64,000 nt of DNA from Ypsolopha sequella (lineage: Eukaryota > Arthropoda > Insecta > Lepidoptera > Ypsolophidae): the NCBI GenBank assembly GCA_934047225.1, contig OW203989.1, positions 15,413,977 to 15,477,976 of the forward strand, in the 5' to 3' direction. The position numbers and the translations under genes were made by a program. Position 1 is the stretch's first letter; the number at the start of each line of letters is the position of its first letter. The notes beneath the pieces are model-generated. The model ran no database searches, was not told where the DNA came from, and was given only the letters and a program-made list of their open reading frames with translations. This document shows, in pieces, positions 18,322 to 28,639 of this stretch.

Positions 18322-20388
18322 TTATTGAGATGGGAGAGGGCAAAGACGCACGACAGGTCGTTTGTAAACACCTGTCGTCGTTTTGACAGAAGCTACCCTA
18401 ATGACATTATCTTTGCCAGGGTATACAGCTACAATAACACCGAGCGGCCATTGAAGCGGTGGAGTGTTATCGGTAACTACAACGACAACAGATCCAATTT
18501 TGATTGGGTTGGAAGGTGTATTCCATTTTCCTCTAGACTGGAGAAGATGGAGATAATCATTCTTCCATCGCCTTGCGAACGATTCTACCATTTGATCAAG
18601 CAACGCGTAGCGACGTAATAAATTAACTGGCTCATCAGCCACCTTACAAGCGGGTAATTCTTTTAAAGGAGTTGACATCAGAAAATGTGCAGGAGTTAAC
18701 GCGCTAAGTTCAGATGGATCTTCACTCAGCAGCGTAAGCGGACGAGAATTTATGACACATTCTATTTGCGTAACTACAGTTAATAATTCTTCGTAGGTCA
18801 ACAGTTGAGTACCTACTACTCTATGCAAATGCGTCTTAAATCCTTTGACATATATCTCATAATGTCCCCCAAAATGTGGGCTACGTGGAATATTAAATTT
18901 CCATTGTATTCTATGATCGGCAAGTTCATTCGCGAAAGACGTTTTAAATTCTTCGGAGTTTGTCAAATTGTAAATTTCTGAGAGGGCATTTCTAGCGCCT
19001 ACAAAGTTCGTAGCATTATCTGAATATACGAAAGACACTGCTCCACGTCTAGATAAAAAACGTTTGAACGCGGAAAGAAAAGTGTTCGTGCTAAGATCAG
19101 TTGCCAATTCAACGTGAACTGCACGAGTCACCAGGCATACAAATATGCAGAGGTAACATTTGACGGGACGGACTCCACGTTTTCGATACGGAGTGATACT
19201 GATAGGACCACAATAATCCACAGCGCAGTGGACAAAAGCTTTAGCCTCATTAACGCGGCATGATGGTAAATCTGCCATGAAAGGGAAGGTTTGTCTCGGC
19301 TTCGCCTTAAAACAATAATTGCAGCTATGTATTACGCGACGAACAATATTTCGACAGGAAAGTATCCAAAATTTTTGGCGGATTATTGACATTAAAGCCA
19401 CTGGTCCAGTGTGACAATTTTTGCGATGATAATGAATGATAATCAATTCGACAATATGATTTTTACGAGGTAACAACACAGGGTGTTGTTGATCGAACGT
19501 CATGTCTGTGTTGCGAAGTCGACCACCAACGCGTAACAATCCATTTTTATCTAAAAATGGCGATAGTCGATTTAAAGCGGGAGAACAAAGTTTATTTGAC
19601 TTTAATCTTTTTATTTCATCAAGAAAATAAAATGCTTGAAGAGCTTTAATCAATGCAACTTCAGCGAAATCCATATCGGTAGCGGTAAAAATATTAGAGC
19701 GCGGTAAAATACGTAAAAATCGGTAGATGTAAATGATTGTGTGTAAAAGCACAAGCCATGACGAAATTCTTTCCGAAAGAGAAAGAAGAGGATGCGGTTC
19801 TTCATTACTAAAAGCGGGAAGAGAAATTGTTTTTGATTCCGGCAAGTTTTCTTCAATAGAAGCTGATTCTATTGTTTTGATTGGCCACTCTTTAGCGTCC
19901 AGATAAAGCCAAGCAGGTCCAGTGAACCAGAGCGGGTGACTCATCAACTGCGTGGGAGTGAGACCACGGGAAAGACAGTCGCTCGGGTTTTGAGAACCAG
20001 CTGTATGGTAAAAACATTCAGCGGGAATAGCGGATATTATTTTTGTTATACGCGTCGCGACAAAGGTTTTAAACCTGTGCGGTGAGGAATGTATCCAGTG
20101 TAAAGTTACCATAGAATCGGTAAAACAGTAAATACGTTCAATATTGTGACGTATTTTATAAGCGTCAACTACACGACGAGTTAATTTCGACATGAGTAAC
20201 GAGGCACAAAGCTCAAGGCGGGCGACACTGACGGTCTTGAGCGGACAGACTTTTGACTTTGCGCATACCAGCCGAATGCTAGTGCAAGTGTCTGAGTCAT
20301 CTTGTACTCTAATATATACGACACATCCGTATCCACGTTCACTTGCGTCTGCAAATGATATTATCGAAATTTTCGAATTTTGGAACAC
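18322..20388 (-). CDS. BEL/Pao RNase H-integrase ORF (688 aa)
   Basis: The frame opens inside the RNase H domain: FADASERGYG (D14), RLELCASLL (E59) and FTDSMVTLHWI (D91). The integrase follows with an HHCC zinc site (H319, H326, C356, C359) and a DDE core: HCAVDYCGP (D391), YSDNATNF (D457) and PHFGGHYEIYVK (E511). The C-terminus has VVVVTDNTPPLQWPLG, as in BEL integrases. All integrase residues are present. It overlaps the gag ORF by 28 bp in another frame, an artefact of the RT deletion. Its ATG is probably not a natural start; translation would need a frameshift or internal entry. Confidence 0.9.
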   Translation of the reverse strand: MFQNSKISIISFADASERGYGCVVYIRVQDDSDTCTSIRLVCAKSKVCPLKTVSVARLELCASLLMSKLTRRVVDAYKIRHNIERIYCFTDSMVTLHWIHSSPHRFKTFVATRITKIISAIPAECFYHTAGSQNPSDCLSRGLTPTQLMSHPLWFTGPAWLYLDAKEWPIKTIESASIEENLPESKTISLPAFSNEEPHPLLSLSERISSWLVLLHTIIYIYRFLRILPRSNIFTATDMDFAEVALIKALQAFYFLDEIKRLKSNKLCSPALNRLSPFLDKNGLLRVGGRLRNTDMTFDQQHPVLLPRKNHIVELIIIHYHRKNCHTGPVALMSIIRQKFWILSCRNIVRRVIHSCNYCFKAKPRQTFPFMADLPSCRVNEAKAFVHCAVDYCGPISITPYRKRGVRPVKCYLCIFVCLVTRAVHVELATDLSTNTFLSAFKRFLSRRGAVSFVYSDNATNFVGARNALSEIYNLTNSEEFKTSFANELADHRIQWKFNIPRSPHFGGHYEIYVKGFKTHLHRVVGTQLLTYEELLTVVTQIECVINSRPLTLLSEDPSELSALTPAHFLMSTPLKELPACKVADEPVNLLRRYALLDQMVESFARRWKNDYLHLLQSRGKWNTPSNPIKIGSVVVVVTDNTPPLQWPLGVIVAVYPGKDNVIRVASVKTTTGVYKRPVVRLCPLPSQ

Positions 20389-22841
20389 GTCTCAGCGGAG
20401 TCAGTCTTAGTACTGGCATTCATACAAATACGCACCTTTGTCGTTGATTTATCAACACGCACTACGGGATGATGCGGAATATAATAACCAAGAGATAATT
20501 GGTCATCATTATGAAGCGGGGATATGTAACCTTTAGTTAGGTATTCATTTATTATATTGTTATACTCGGAACGTAAATCTGCGTTAGAAACAAACCTACG
20601 CTCAAGAGACATAAAACACTTTTTTGCGTGATGGTACGAGTTTCCTAGTATGTTAGGATTCCGTGCGAACGGTAAAGAAACCGAATAGCGACCAGCGGGG
20701 TCACGTGACACATTGTTAATAAATAATTTTTCACATTCATCATTTGCGGGACTAGAAGCAGGTTCACAATGCACCTCTTCTAATTGCCAAAATTTTTGTA
20801 AAATAAAATCTATTGGCGGTTCAATCTCCATATAAGAGCATAACGAAATTGAACATGCGGTATTTTGGTAAACAGGCGTATTACCAATTAGCGTAAAACC
20901 GAAGATGGTCTGAAATCCCGTCGGCGTACCCGGGGGACCAGAGACGCGGCCTGATAACAAGATATCCGCGAATAAAGATGCACCGATAAGAATATCAATC
21001 TCGCCCGGTAAGTAAAAGGTTTCATCAGCAAGTGTGATACCTTTTAAATATGAAAGCGTAGACAAATCGACCTGCACCGATGGTAAGTTGTCGGTAATAC
21101 GGTCGATTACATAAGTGTCAAGCGAAATTGAAACCGAATCATCAAATCGTGAAAACAATTTAAGGTTTGTCGCACCCTTAATTGGGTTTGATGAAGAGCC
21201 GATGCCCTTAACAAAAGCGCGGGGAATTTTCTCATATTTTAAGTTAAGCTTCTCACAACAGGAAACCGTCGAAAAACTGGATTGTGACGCAGGGTCGCAG
21301 AGCGCACGTAGACGGACTGACATACCGTTAGAATCTTTCACGATCACTTGAATTGTACCTAAAAGGCATGTTTCATTACGCTGCGAGTTAGGCTGTAAGT
21401 TACATAAAGAAATATTATTACTCGCAGTTGGTACGGATTGAGAATCATTAGTCATATGTTCTGTGTTAGTCGCCGATACGGCAGGATCCACCAACCTCGA
21501 AGATTGCGTATGTGTGCGTGGAGACACGGTAATATTTTGACCAAGCGCGGTGTGAGTATTCATCACATTTTGTTTGCGGCACAACATCGAATGGTGTTTA
21601 CAATTACAATGGCGGCAATTATAAGACGATTTACAAGCGGAATTGTTATGCGTAATACTTAAACAATTGGTGCAACCGTTATTAGATTTGATGAACTGAA
21701 ATCTTTTCTCGATATCTAGTTTCACAAATTCGGGACACTTATATAAATTATAGTGTTTTAATTGTTTACATAGCGGACAACAATTATTATTGGTCGAAGC
21801 GGAGACAAAAGCATGGGTTGACTTGGTACTGTACCCGGTTTTGTTGTTATTATTATTAACGGAGCGGTTCGGAGCGGGAGCGGTAATTGCGGGTGCAGTG
21901 CGGTTCAGTATCTTAGTTTGTTCCCGTAAAAATGATATTAATTCATCATAATGGGGTAAATCGGAACCACGTTTAAACATTTCAAATGAACGAGCGGTTT
22001 CAACATCAAGTTTTTTAAGGGCCAAATACATAAGGATAAAATCCGAAAGATCTTTAATATTCAGCGATTTTAAACACGAAACAGCGGAACAGAACTTGTC
22101 TAAAAACAAGTCCAAGTTTTTTGAACTAGCGGTAGTTAAAGGGCGAAATTCAAACATTTGATCCAAATAAGTAGTGGCTAAACTACGCGAGTCTTGAAAA
22201 GTAGAAACGAGTGTTTTCCAGATTATGTCGTAGTTAGTTGCGTTCGGTGTGATTCCAGAACAAATCGAAAGTGCCCGGCCAGAAAGTTTACCCATCAGGT
22301 ATTGTACTCGTTCGTTGTCGGTCAAGTCCGGATTATCGTGAATCGTGGTTTTAAATGTTTCATAGAATGTTGGCCACATAGTAGCTTCACCAGAAAAACC
22401 AACGAGTTCCAGTTTTGGAAGCTTGATAGTAGGTTTTTTGGGACATTCCATGTCAAGTGGAGCTTTAACTTTAGAGTCAGCCGATTTCGAAGAATGTGAT
22501 AACTTCCGGTTGATGTATTTGCAATGGGAGTAAAGATCCTCAAAAGCTGACCAACTTTGATAATTTGGTTCAAAATTAGGATTTATCAATACCTCTGTGT
22601 CATTAATTTCATCTATGATTACATGAATTTCTGAGCGTACAGTATCCAAAGTTTCGACATTGGCCATAAACAATTCTGCCGAAGAAACATCCTCTAAAGC
22701 GGTTTTAGAAAAGTCATAAACTCTCTGAAGGCGATTAAACAATTCTTGCCTTTTATTTTTAAGCTTCTTTAAACTATACGACATCTTTAATTTTGCAGCT
22801 TCTGCGGAATTTGGCATGTTATATAGTACAAAGTTAGGCAA
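20361..22841 (-). CDS. BEL/Pao gag-protease ORF (826 aa), truncated at start of RT
   Basis: The N-terminal 300 residues are the helical gag of BEL elements (DUF1759-like region, e.g. TIKLPKLELVGFSGE at about 138-152). Three zinc-knuckle-like Cys/His groups follow at about 354-421 (CCPLC, CTNC, CRHC). The aspartic-protease motif is LCDPASQSSF at 514-523, a divergent form of the usual D-S/T-G. The frame then reaches the reverse-transcriptase entrance, HHPVV and STTKVRICMNAS near 798-810. It stops 18 residues later, out of frame with the downstream ORF. In intact relatives the RT continues for several hundred residues. The start ATG at 22841 is the first of the frame; a second lies at residue 9. 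Confidence 0.88.
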   Translation of the reverse strand: MPNFVLYNMPNSAEAAKLKMSYSLKKLKNKRQELFNRLQRVYDFSKTALEDVSSAELFMANVETLDTVRSEIHVIIDEINDTEVLINPNFEPNYQSWSAFEDLYSHCKYINRKLSHSSKSADSKVKAPLDMECPKKPTIKLPKLELVGFSGEATMWPTFYETFKTTIHDNPDLTDNERVQYLMGKLSGRALSICSGITPNATNYDIIWKTLVSTFQDSRSLATTYLDQMFEFRPLTTASSKNLDLFLDKFCSAVSCLKSLNIKDLSDFILMYLALKKLDVETARSFEMFKRGSDLPHYDELISFLREQTKILNRTAPAITAPAPNRSVNNNNNKTGYSTKSTHAFVSASTNNNCCPLCKQLKHYNLYKCPEFVKLDIEKRFQFIKSNNGCTNCLSITHNNSACKSSYNCRHCNCKHHSMLCRKQNVMNTHTALGQNITVSPRTHTQSSRLVDPAVSATNTEHMTNDSQSVPTASNNISLCNLQPNSQRNETCLLGTIQVIVKDSNGMSVRLRALCDPASQSSFSTVSCCEKLNLKYEKIPRAFVKGIGSSSNPIKGATNLKLFSRFDDSVSISLDTYVIDRITDNLPSVQVDLSTLSYLKGITLADETFYLPGEIDILIGASLFADILLSGRVSGPPGTPTGFQTIFGFTLIGNTPVYQNTACSISLCSYMEIEPPIDFILQKFWQLEEVHCEPASSPANDECEKLFINNVSRDPAGRYSVSLPFARNPNILGNSYHHAKKCFMSLERRFVSNADLRSEYNNIINEYLTKGYISPLHNDDQLSLGYYIPHHPVVRVDKSTTKVRICMNASTKTDSAETCSKIRKFR

Positions 22842-23280
22842 GTACCAGAACTATTGAAAGTTTTATACTGACTACAACATAGAATAATGCTAATGAGTTA
22901 GAGATAACACGGGCGGCGGACGAACCTGTGTACGAGTACCTCTCGATAATATTAAGAATTAGCAGGTAGGCAGATAATATTTTCTGTGAAATGATCAAAT
23001 GGTATAATCGCAGCGGATAAATTAACAGAATGGCGTATTTCACTGTAGATAATTTATAATTTCCAGTATATAGGAAATGGAATCACTAATATTTTGACGA
23101 ATGCGGGGTTTTAATGCATAGATAATGCAAATAAGAGCGGGAATGCGGGGTAATACTGCGGGCAGAGTGAAAATTAGAGCGGAATTCACGTGTTCTTTAG
23201 ACAAAGAACATGAAGATAGCGGTTGGAAATACCAAAAAATGGTTATAGATCGCAGATCAAAGGGCCTAAAATGGATCTAG
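22842..23280 (-). other. Untranslated leader of the BEL element
   Basis: It lies between the primer-binding site and the gag ATG. A 69-codon frame (22834-23043) is probably not coding. The 'gcgg' word (ccgc in the element's RNA) is frequent here, as in the rest of the element. Confidence 0.4.
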
Positions 23281-23298
23281 ATCCGGCTCGAATGGCCA
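23281..23298 (-). other. Putative tRNA primer-binding site of the BEL element
   Basis: On the minus strand, six bases after the 5' LTR, the sequence TGGCCATTCGAGCCGG begins with TGG (complement of CCA). It matches most of the complement of a tRNA 3' end of tRNA-Tyr type as I remember it. The exact primer tRNA is uncertain. Confidence 0.4.
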
Positions 23299-23304
23299 AA
23301 AAAA

Positions 23305-23769
23305 TGAGCACGCGATATGACGGCAGTGCTTTGTATCACCATAGGTTTTAAAAATAGCGGGAAGTGAAGAGAAATAATTACGAAGATGAAAGATCTGACC
23401 TTGGGAAGGAGCTGCATGCACCACAAACCACGCTTCGCCTGAGCCACCAAGTCTCTGGTGTTCTCCAAGATGGTTTTCTTCTTCCTCTTCGTGCCTGGTT
23501 GCGCTCTTCTCGGCTAATCTTCTTCGTAATAGTAATAGATGAAAATGAGGCGCACAGCGGGTGCGATCTCAAAATGGCGGGCGGTAGGGTCGAGGTAGGA
23601 CCTAGTCGAATGACAATCAGCGTATACCTCCGGCGTGAAAGGCTTCTGATTGACGACTGATTGATTTGCGTCCAAAACTAAGCGGGTGGAGATGCAGCGA
23701 AAATGACAGTTGAAAATATTAATTCACAACTACCCCGCAGTATGAGAGCCACAAGAAGTGGCGCGAACA
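23305..23769 (-). repeat. 5' LTR of the BEL/Pao element
   Basis: This 465-bp direct repeat is the upstream LTR in the minus-strand reading, and should contain the promoter and transcript start. By eye it matches the other LTR base for base. Open frames of 63-98 codons inside both LTRs are copies of one another and not genes. The primer-binding site follows immediately. Confidence 0.92.
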
Positions 23770-24155
23770 ATACTCAAACATTCAATATTTTTCCTGTACA
23801 GAAAAATCACGCAAAATAAAACTTAAATGGTTGTGTATATCTTTTAAAATAAGGAAAGTAAAAAAATATTGAAATATCATATGAATTAGGTAGGAACTTT
23901 GATCCCTTTACTCTAAAAAAAATTCTATTTGAAAAAAAAACATTTTACTTTTCTAGTTGCAACGCCGAATTACGTTTTTCGTGATCTTTTAGATTTTTTT
24001 CTTGATCATTGTGATACTTGTGTCAAATATGAAAAATACATAATATAATTTAACTTTGTAACTAATTACACAAATTTTATTAAAAAAAAATATTATGGTT
24101 TAAAGTGCTAAATTGTCCAAACGCGAGAGCATGTTTGGCGGAACCGACCCTTAAG

Positions 24156-25159
24156 GAGAATGGCGTGGTGTGATTATGAATTTATAAATGTAAAATGATA
24201 CTAGCATTATGAAAATTTGTAAGACGAAAAAAAATATGTCAAATGTCAAAATTCACTTTCGTTATTATAACGTTATAATATATTAACGTATTCGTTGTAT
24301 ATTATGTCGTTATTATGTCTGCATCATTTTAATTAATAATCCAAAAGACCTGCACTGTTTTTTTTATCTCGAATGAGGCTTATGGCAGAATGACAGCGCT
24401 GCGGCTTAAACCGTGGAATTATGCTGAGCCAGTACCAAGACTCATGACGTCATTTAAGTCACCTGTATTTTTTCGTTATTTATAGGATAGTGTCAAAATT
24501 GTTATTTTTATGTGTTGTGGTGATAAATAAAGATTTTATTTATATGTCTAGGTATTATTTGAGTCTTAAAATGATTTAATATAAATATATGTATAATTTT
24601 TTGGATTGTTATTGTTCAAATAAAAGAAAAAAGAAAACTTTCGATATGTATTACGACCCATTTGGTGTCGTCGTCAGTCGAATGTGGAACGATATTAATG
24701 ATTTAATATTTCACTGCTTTCATTCTTTAATCAAGTTTTTATATACATAATACTAACCAAATAAGTAATAACTAATTCCCTGTTAAAAGAAAATGTGCAA
24801 CCTTTCAGCACGCTACCGCTACCGCGTCTAATTAAATACTGGTGTGTTAAGGGGCTGCACACTGCCAAAATTCAGTCTTGCTCTAACGCTTTTGTGTTTT
24901 AACTGTCTATCCTGCTCTAATCAGATGCCACGCACGCAAAACTTCAGTTATTTTGAAATCGCGGCTTCATTAACTATAATTTCTTTATGTAATAAATATG
25001 TTTTTTTCTAGTAAGTATTTGCGTATGTCGGTTTCGTTTCTATCGGTTTTGAAATGTGGAAACTGAATCACTTTTTACGTGAAATTAATGCTTTTTTAAA
25101 AGTATCATAATTGAAAGAAGATTGAAAGTATGTTTATTTATAAAGTGTAATTAATGTCA
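24156..25159. other. Mostly unassigned; a 'cgtcagtcgaatg' repeat fragment at about 24640-24695
   Basis: Bases 24645-24695 ('tcgatatgtatt', 'acgaccc', 'cgtcgtcagtcgaatg') match a fragment at 51570-51622 in layout, and 55803-55915 shares 'cgactgacgacg' in reverse. This is a dispersed hairpin-like family. The rest is AT-rich DNA without a gene. Confidence 0.4.
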
Positions 25160-25486
25160 AAAAACGGTCCGTATTTTTTAGGGTTCCTAGGACCTAGGGT
25201 TTTTTAGGACCCTATTACTAAGACTCCGCTGTCCGTCCGTCTGTCACCAGGCTGTATCTCATGAACCATGATAGTTAGACAGTTGAAATTTTCACAGATG
25301 ATGTATTTCTGTAGCCGCTATAACAACAAATAAAAAAAAACAGAATAAAATAAATATTTAAGGGGGCGGGAGCACTGGGAATGGGAATACAACAGACATG
25401 TTTTTTTTTTGTCGTTTTTATAGATAACGGCTACGGAGCCCTTCGTGCGCGAGTCCAATTCTCACTTGGCCGGTTTTTTTATTATC
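25160..25486. mobile_element. Dispersed repeat P ('ggaccctattact...cttggccgg')
   Basis: The block runs from 'acggtccgtattttttag' through 'actccgctgtccgtccg' and 'gttgaaattttcacag' to 'tctcacttggccggtttt'. From memory this is a very common lepidopteran repeat. A second copy in the same orientation occupies about 51925-52112. It is noncoding here. Confidence 0.6.
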
Positions 25487-25555
25487 ATTATCATCTACAT
25501 TGACGGAACTGAACCCAATGCAAAACTTATATTTATCATTGTGGAGCCCCTTTAA

Positions 25556-26022
25556 GGCTCCTAATACCGCCAAATGGGTACTTTCTAAAGCCTACTCCTC
25601 TTTTATGGCCAAACCAAAAATATTGAAAAAATGTATTATGGATTATCAACTCTAGGACAACATATGCAACATTTTTATTTTTCGTACCACCAAAACTTCT
25701 ATATGAAAAATTGTTTCAACTGGATGGTGTTTTTTTGGCTTGAATTTCCTACTGCTCCTAAGCGGCTTAGGTGATTTAATTCATTTATGCTTTGATAAAT
25801 AGATAAACTTGATAGCTATAAATATAACATAGAATTATTCAATCGAACAATGACGCCCATGTGAAAAGTATTATTTTCTCCTATTTTGCCCTTTCAAGGA
25901 CGCAGCGAGCGTCGTAACAGCCACCACGCATTGTGCACTGATTTGAACGCTATTTCAATGTCGTTTCCGTCGATATTCATACAGACAAACATCGAGCTGC
26001 TAATTTGGCGAAGGTAATCGCC
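25556..26022 (-). mobile_element. TTAA-flanked MITE family, full copy in reverse orientation
   Basis: It is bounded by TTAA at 25552-25555 and 26023-26026. Ends of the form GGC...CGCCAAAT are inverted. The body matches the forward copies at 39384-39839 and 50573-51038 closely throughout ('ctttctaaagcctactcc', 'gacgcagcgagcgtcgtaa', 'cgtttccgtcgatattca'). TTAA targets suggest a piggyBac-type non-autonomous element. Confidence 0.8.
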
Positions 26023-26026
26023 TTAA

Positions 26027-26582
26027 ATAGTCAAGGTGAAGGGCAATCGATTATGTAACTCCTGCCACCTTCTTTCTGCAATCGTATTCGTACATTACGA
26101 AATTTACGATATCTGTTCACAAAGTATCAAAATTCGTAACCCAAATAAAGATTTATAACTTTTAGCTGGAAAGTTAGGTTCAGAATTAGTTAAATTCCTT
26201 CTCTGAACTTTCTACACCAATGAAAGTTAAGTCACTTTTGGATTACTACATTACTCGGATTCGAATTCAAAGGAATGACAATCATGACGTAATCTCGAAT
26301 CGAACTGATCTATGTGATATTCAAAGTCACATGCAAACTTCGATCACGTTAATTCTTCCTTACACTCAGTGGTATCTGGACTAGATAACATTTCAGCTTT
26401 GCCACTAAGAAAATATGAGTAAATTATAGGTGGAAGGGATCTCGTTTTAAAGTATTATAAAAGTCATGATAAATATAGGAACACACTTGAAAAAGCGTTA
26501 TAAACACGACATTAGAGATGACATTATGAAATTTGAAAACATTATTACGTTCAAACATTATTTATATCGATATACCTCTATA
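26027..26582. other. Unassigned intergenic sequence
   Basis: AT-rich DNA without recognisable gene or repeat; it precedes the segmental duplication. Confidence 0.3.
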
Positions 26583-27480
26583 CCGTTATTTTATGTTAAT
26601 TACTTTAAAATAACGTTTTAAATTTCTATTACTTCATAACGTTAATAATAACAAAATGAATCAATAATAACGCAATATTTTTTTTGTATAAAATACGGCA
26701 TGGATAGGATCACCTCTCTTTAAAAAATTAGGCATATTAATGAGTGCATAGTCAAGATCATTAGAGGTCATTATTATTATGAGTAGGTAAATTTTGTGTG
26801 GGAATGTCGCCAGCATACTGGGCACCTTGCCACAGAGCAGCGATTTAGACGAAGTTTTTTATTTATAATATAGTTATAATATAGTATCTTTTAAGGAGTT
26901 TTAGTTTATTTTTAAGGATATTTTTAGTTTAGTTAAGATGTATTTATTTTAGTCCTTTTTATTTTTATTTTAATGTTATTTAAGTTAATTGTTTCAATAG
27001 GTAAATTGTTGCTGCCAAATAAACGCAGGGGAACTCAAGACAAATATAACATTCATGAACAAACTGGCCGTGACCTTAGGCCTGCTCATTAGATTACCGA
27101 GAATTATAGTTTAAATACACAACAATTATATATAACGTTATTTTATGTTAACTACTTTTAAAATAACGTTTTAAATTGCTATTACTCCATTACGTTAATA
27201 ATAACAAAATGAATCAATGATAACGCAACATTTTTTTTTGTATAAAATACGGCATGGATAGATTGGATAGGATCACCTCTCTTTAAGAAAATAGTCATAT
27301 TAACGAGTGCGTAGTCAAGATCATTAGAGGTCAGTATTATTATGAGTAGGTAAATTTCTGCTGCCAAATAAACGCAGAGGGACACAACACAAAATATAAC
27401 ATTCATGAACAAACTGGCCGTGACTTTAGTTCCCATGCCTGCTTGTTAGATTACCGAGAATTATAGTTCAAATACACAAG
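26583..27480. repeat. Segmental tandem duplication, units 26583-27133 and 27134-27480
   Basis: Both units run from 'cgttattttatgtta' through 'tacggcatggat', 'aggatcacctctcttta' and 'gtcaagatcattagagg' to 'aaactggccgtgac' and 'accgagaattatagtt'. Divergence is roughly 5-10 per cent by eye. The first unit is longer by about 204 bp because of the LINE-tail insertion described separately. Confidence 0.85.
26794..26997 (+). mobile_element. 5'-truncated LINE 3' end inserted in duplication unit 1
   Basis: The insert starts in the last codons of a LINE ORF (GNVASILGTLPQSSDLDEV then stop) and continues as a T-rich 'ttttagtttagttaag' tail. It is flanked by the 10-bp duplication 'taggtaaatt' (26784-26793 and 26998-27007). 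Unit 2 shows the uninterrupted target at about 27347. The same LINE family is at 28640-28915. Confidence 0.85.
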
Positions 27481-28639
27481 CACAAAAAACATTATATTTG
27501 TATAATGTGCATGTACGTATGTAGGTAGGTCAAGCTGTACTATGGTAGGAGCAATTATTGTGTACTACAAACAAGGCTAAATAGCAACGATGAGTGTTTT
27601 ACGAGTAAATTATCGTACCAATAAATGTATTCAAAACTTAATCGTTGAACATAAAATATACCTAATGTTTCTGTATGATGTTTCTATACTTAAACCATTA
27701 TTTCCGCGTATTTTTTCAGCTAGCGGTATCTTTATTTGACTTTTGAAAGCGTACACATTTTCATGCTTTTTTGTATTCCCAAATTTACCAAGAAATGTCG
27801 CTTTTATTCTGTAATCTTTAATCATTAATTTTTCCTATAATTTTCAGTCCATTGGTTTCGGAAATAAATATATACACTTTTATATATACCTTTTGTAGTT
27901 TTTAATAGATTTCTTGAAATGTGTGGTATTTTGTTTAACTTGGCCGGTTTGTTTCAAAAGTTTCCTTGTGATTATGAAAGTATGATTTATTTCTTTTAAA
28001 CTAATTTGATATATAGATATTGATAGGCCTACAGGGTTCAGTCAGCACTGCTTTTTTATAATGTGGCGCAGATCAACAAACATATGGATACCCAAACCTT
28101 ATTTTTCTATCAACTGGTGACAAAGCCAAAGGCATGCTATTGATTTTGAGGCTGAGCTCCAAATGTTTACATAGGACAGTTCAAAGAATAGAGATAACGT
28201 ATCTGGAGCCCAACGATATTCTGTGCCAACGTGCGTGTAGCATGGGAGAGAGGATCATCCCGAACACGTGTTAAACACCCAAGTTGAGAAGACATGTATT
28301 GTCAAAATTCTAAATTAGCCACGTAGTTAAAAAACCGGAGATATTACGGAACCACTCATTCTGTACGGATCATACTTTACTGCTACGTCGTAATGGAAGC
28401 GTGAAAAACATTTTGAAATTGTCTATTTACTTTTCATTATTATTCATTTAAAGTTGTTGAATATGATTGATTTTAATAAAGGTCTACCCTGAAACCTACC
28501 TCTGCATTGTACAACATTACCTACCCTATGGCGTATATCTATGTATGGAGCCCTTGGCGAGTGCTTCATACCTATTTGTCCCTTTTGCTGTAGAAACTCT
28601 TTGGCCGTGAAAGCGCAGCGACTATAAACAAATTTCGTC
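27481..28639. other. Unassigned intergenic sequence
   Basis: No host gene is visible. Bases 28480-28640 may be further, decayed LINE coding sequence belonging to the fragment that follows, but I could not read a continuous frame. Confidence 0.3.

Larger units (their letters stand above)
17757..23769 (-). mobile_element. BEL/Pao LTR retrotransposon, RT-deleted, 6013 bp
   Basis: The element reads on the minus strand. Two 465-bp LTRs (17757-18221 and 23305-23769) appear identical, begin and end TG...CA, and are flanked by the 5-bp duplication 'atact' (17752-17756, 23770-23774), as expected of BEL elements. Internal ORFs encode gag with zinc knuckles, a protease-like region, the first bases of reverse transcriptase, RNase H and integrase. 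The catalytic RT region is missing at about 20400. The product is therefore not self-sufficient, yet the insertion looks recent. Confidence 0.92.
17457..24155. mobile_element. Older foldback element split by the BEL/Pao insertion
   Basis: Bases 17457-17640 are an imperfect reverse complement of about 23970-24155. Shared words include 'cgcgtttggacaatt', 'aaatttgtgtaatta', 'tttgacac' and 'gagaaaaaaatc'. Removing the BEL element leaves about 690 bp with long AT-rich arms, i.e. a foldback transposon that was the landing site. Confidence 0.65.

Noticed and set aside
18322..20388. Reading the two BEL ORFs as a natural gag/pol frameshift
   Set aside because: The missing RT motifs between them show that the frame change sits at a deletion junction, not at a programmed shift site.
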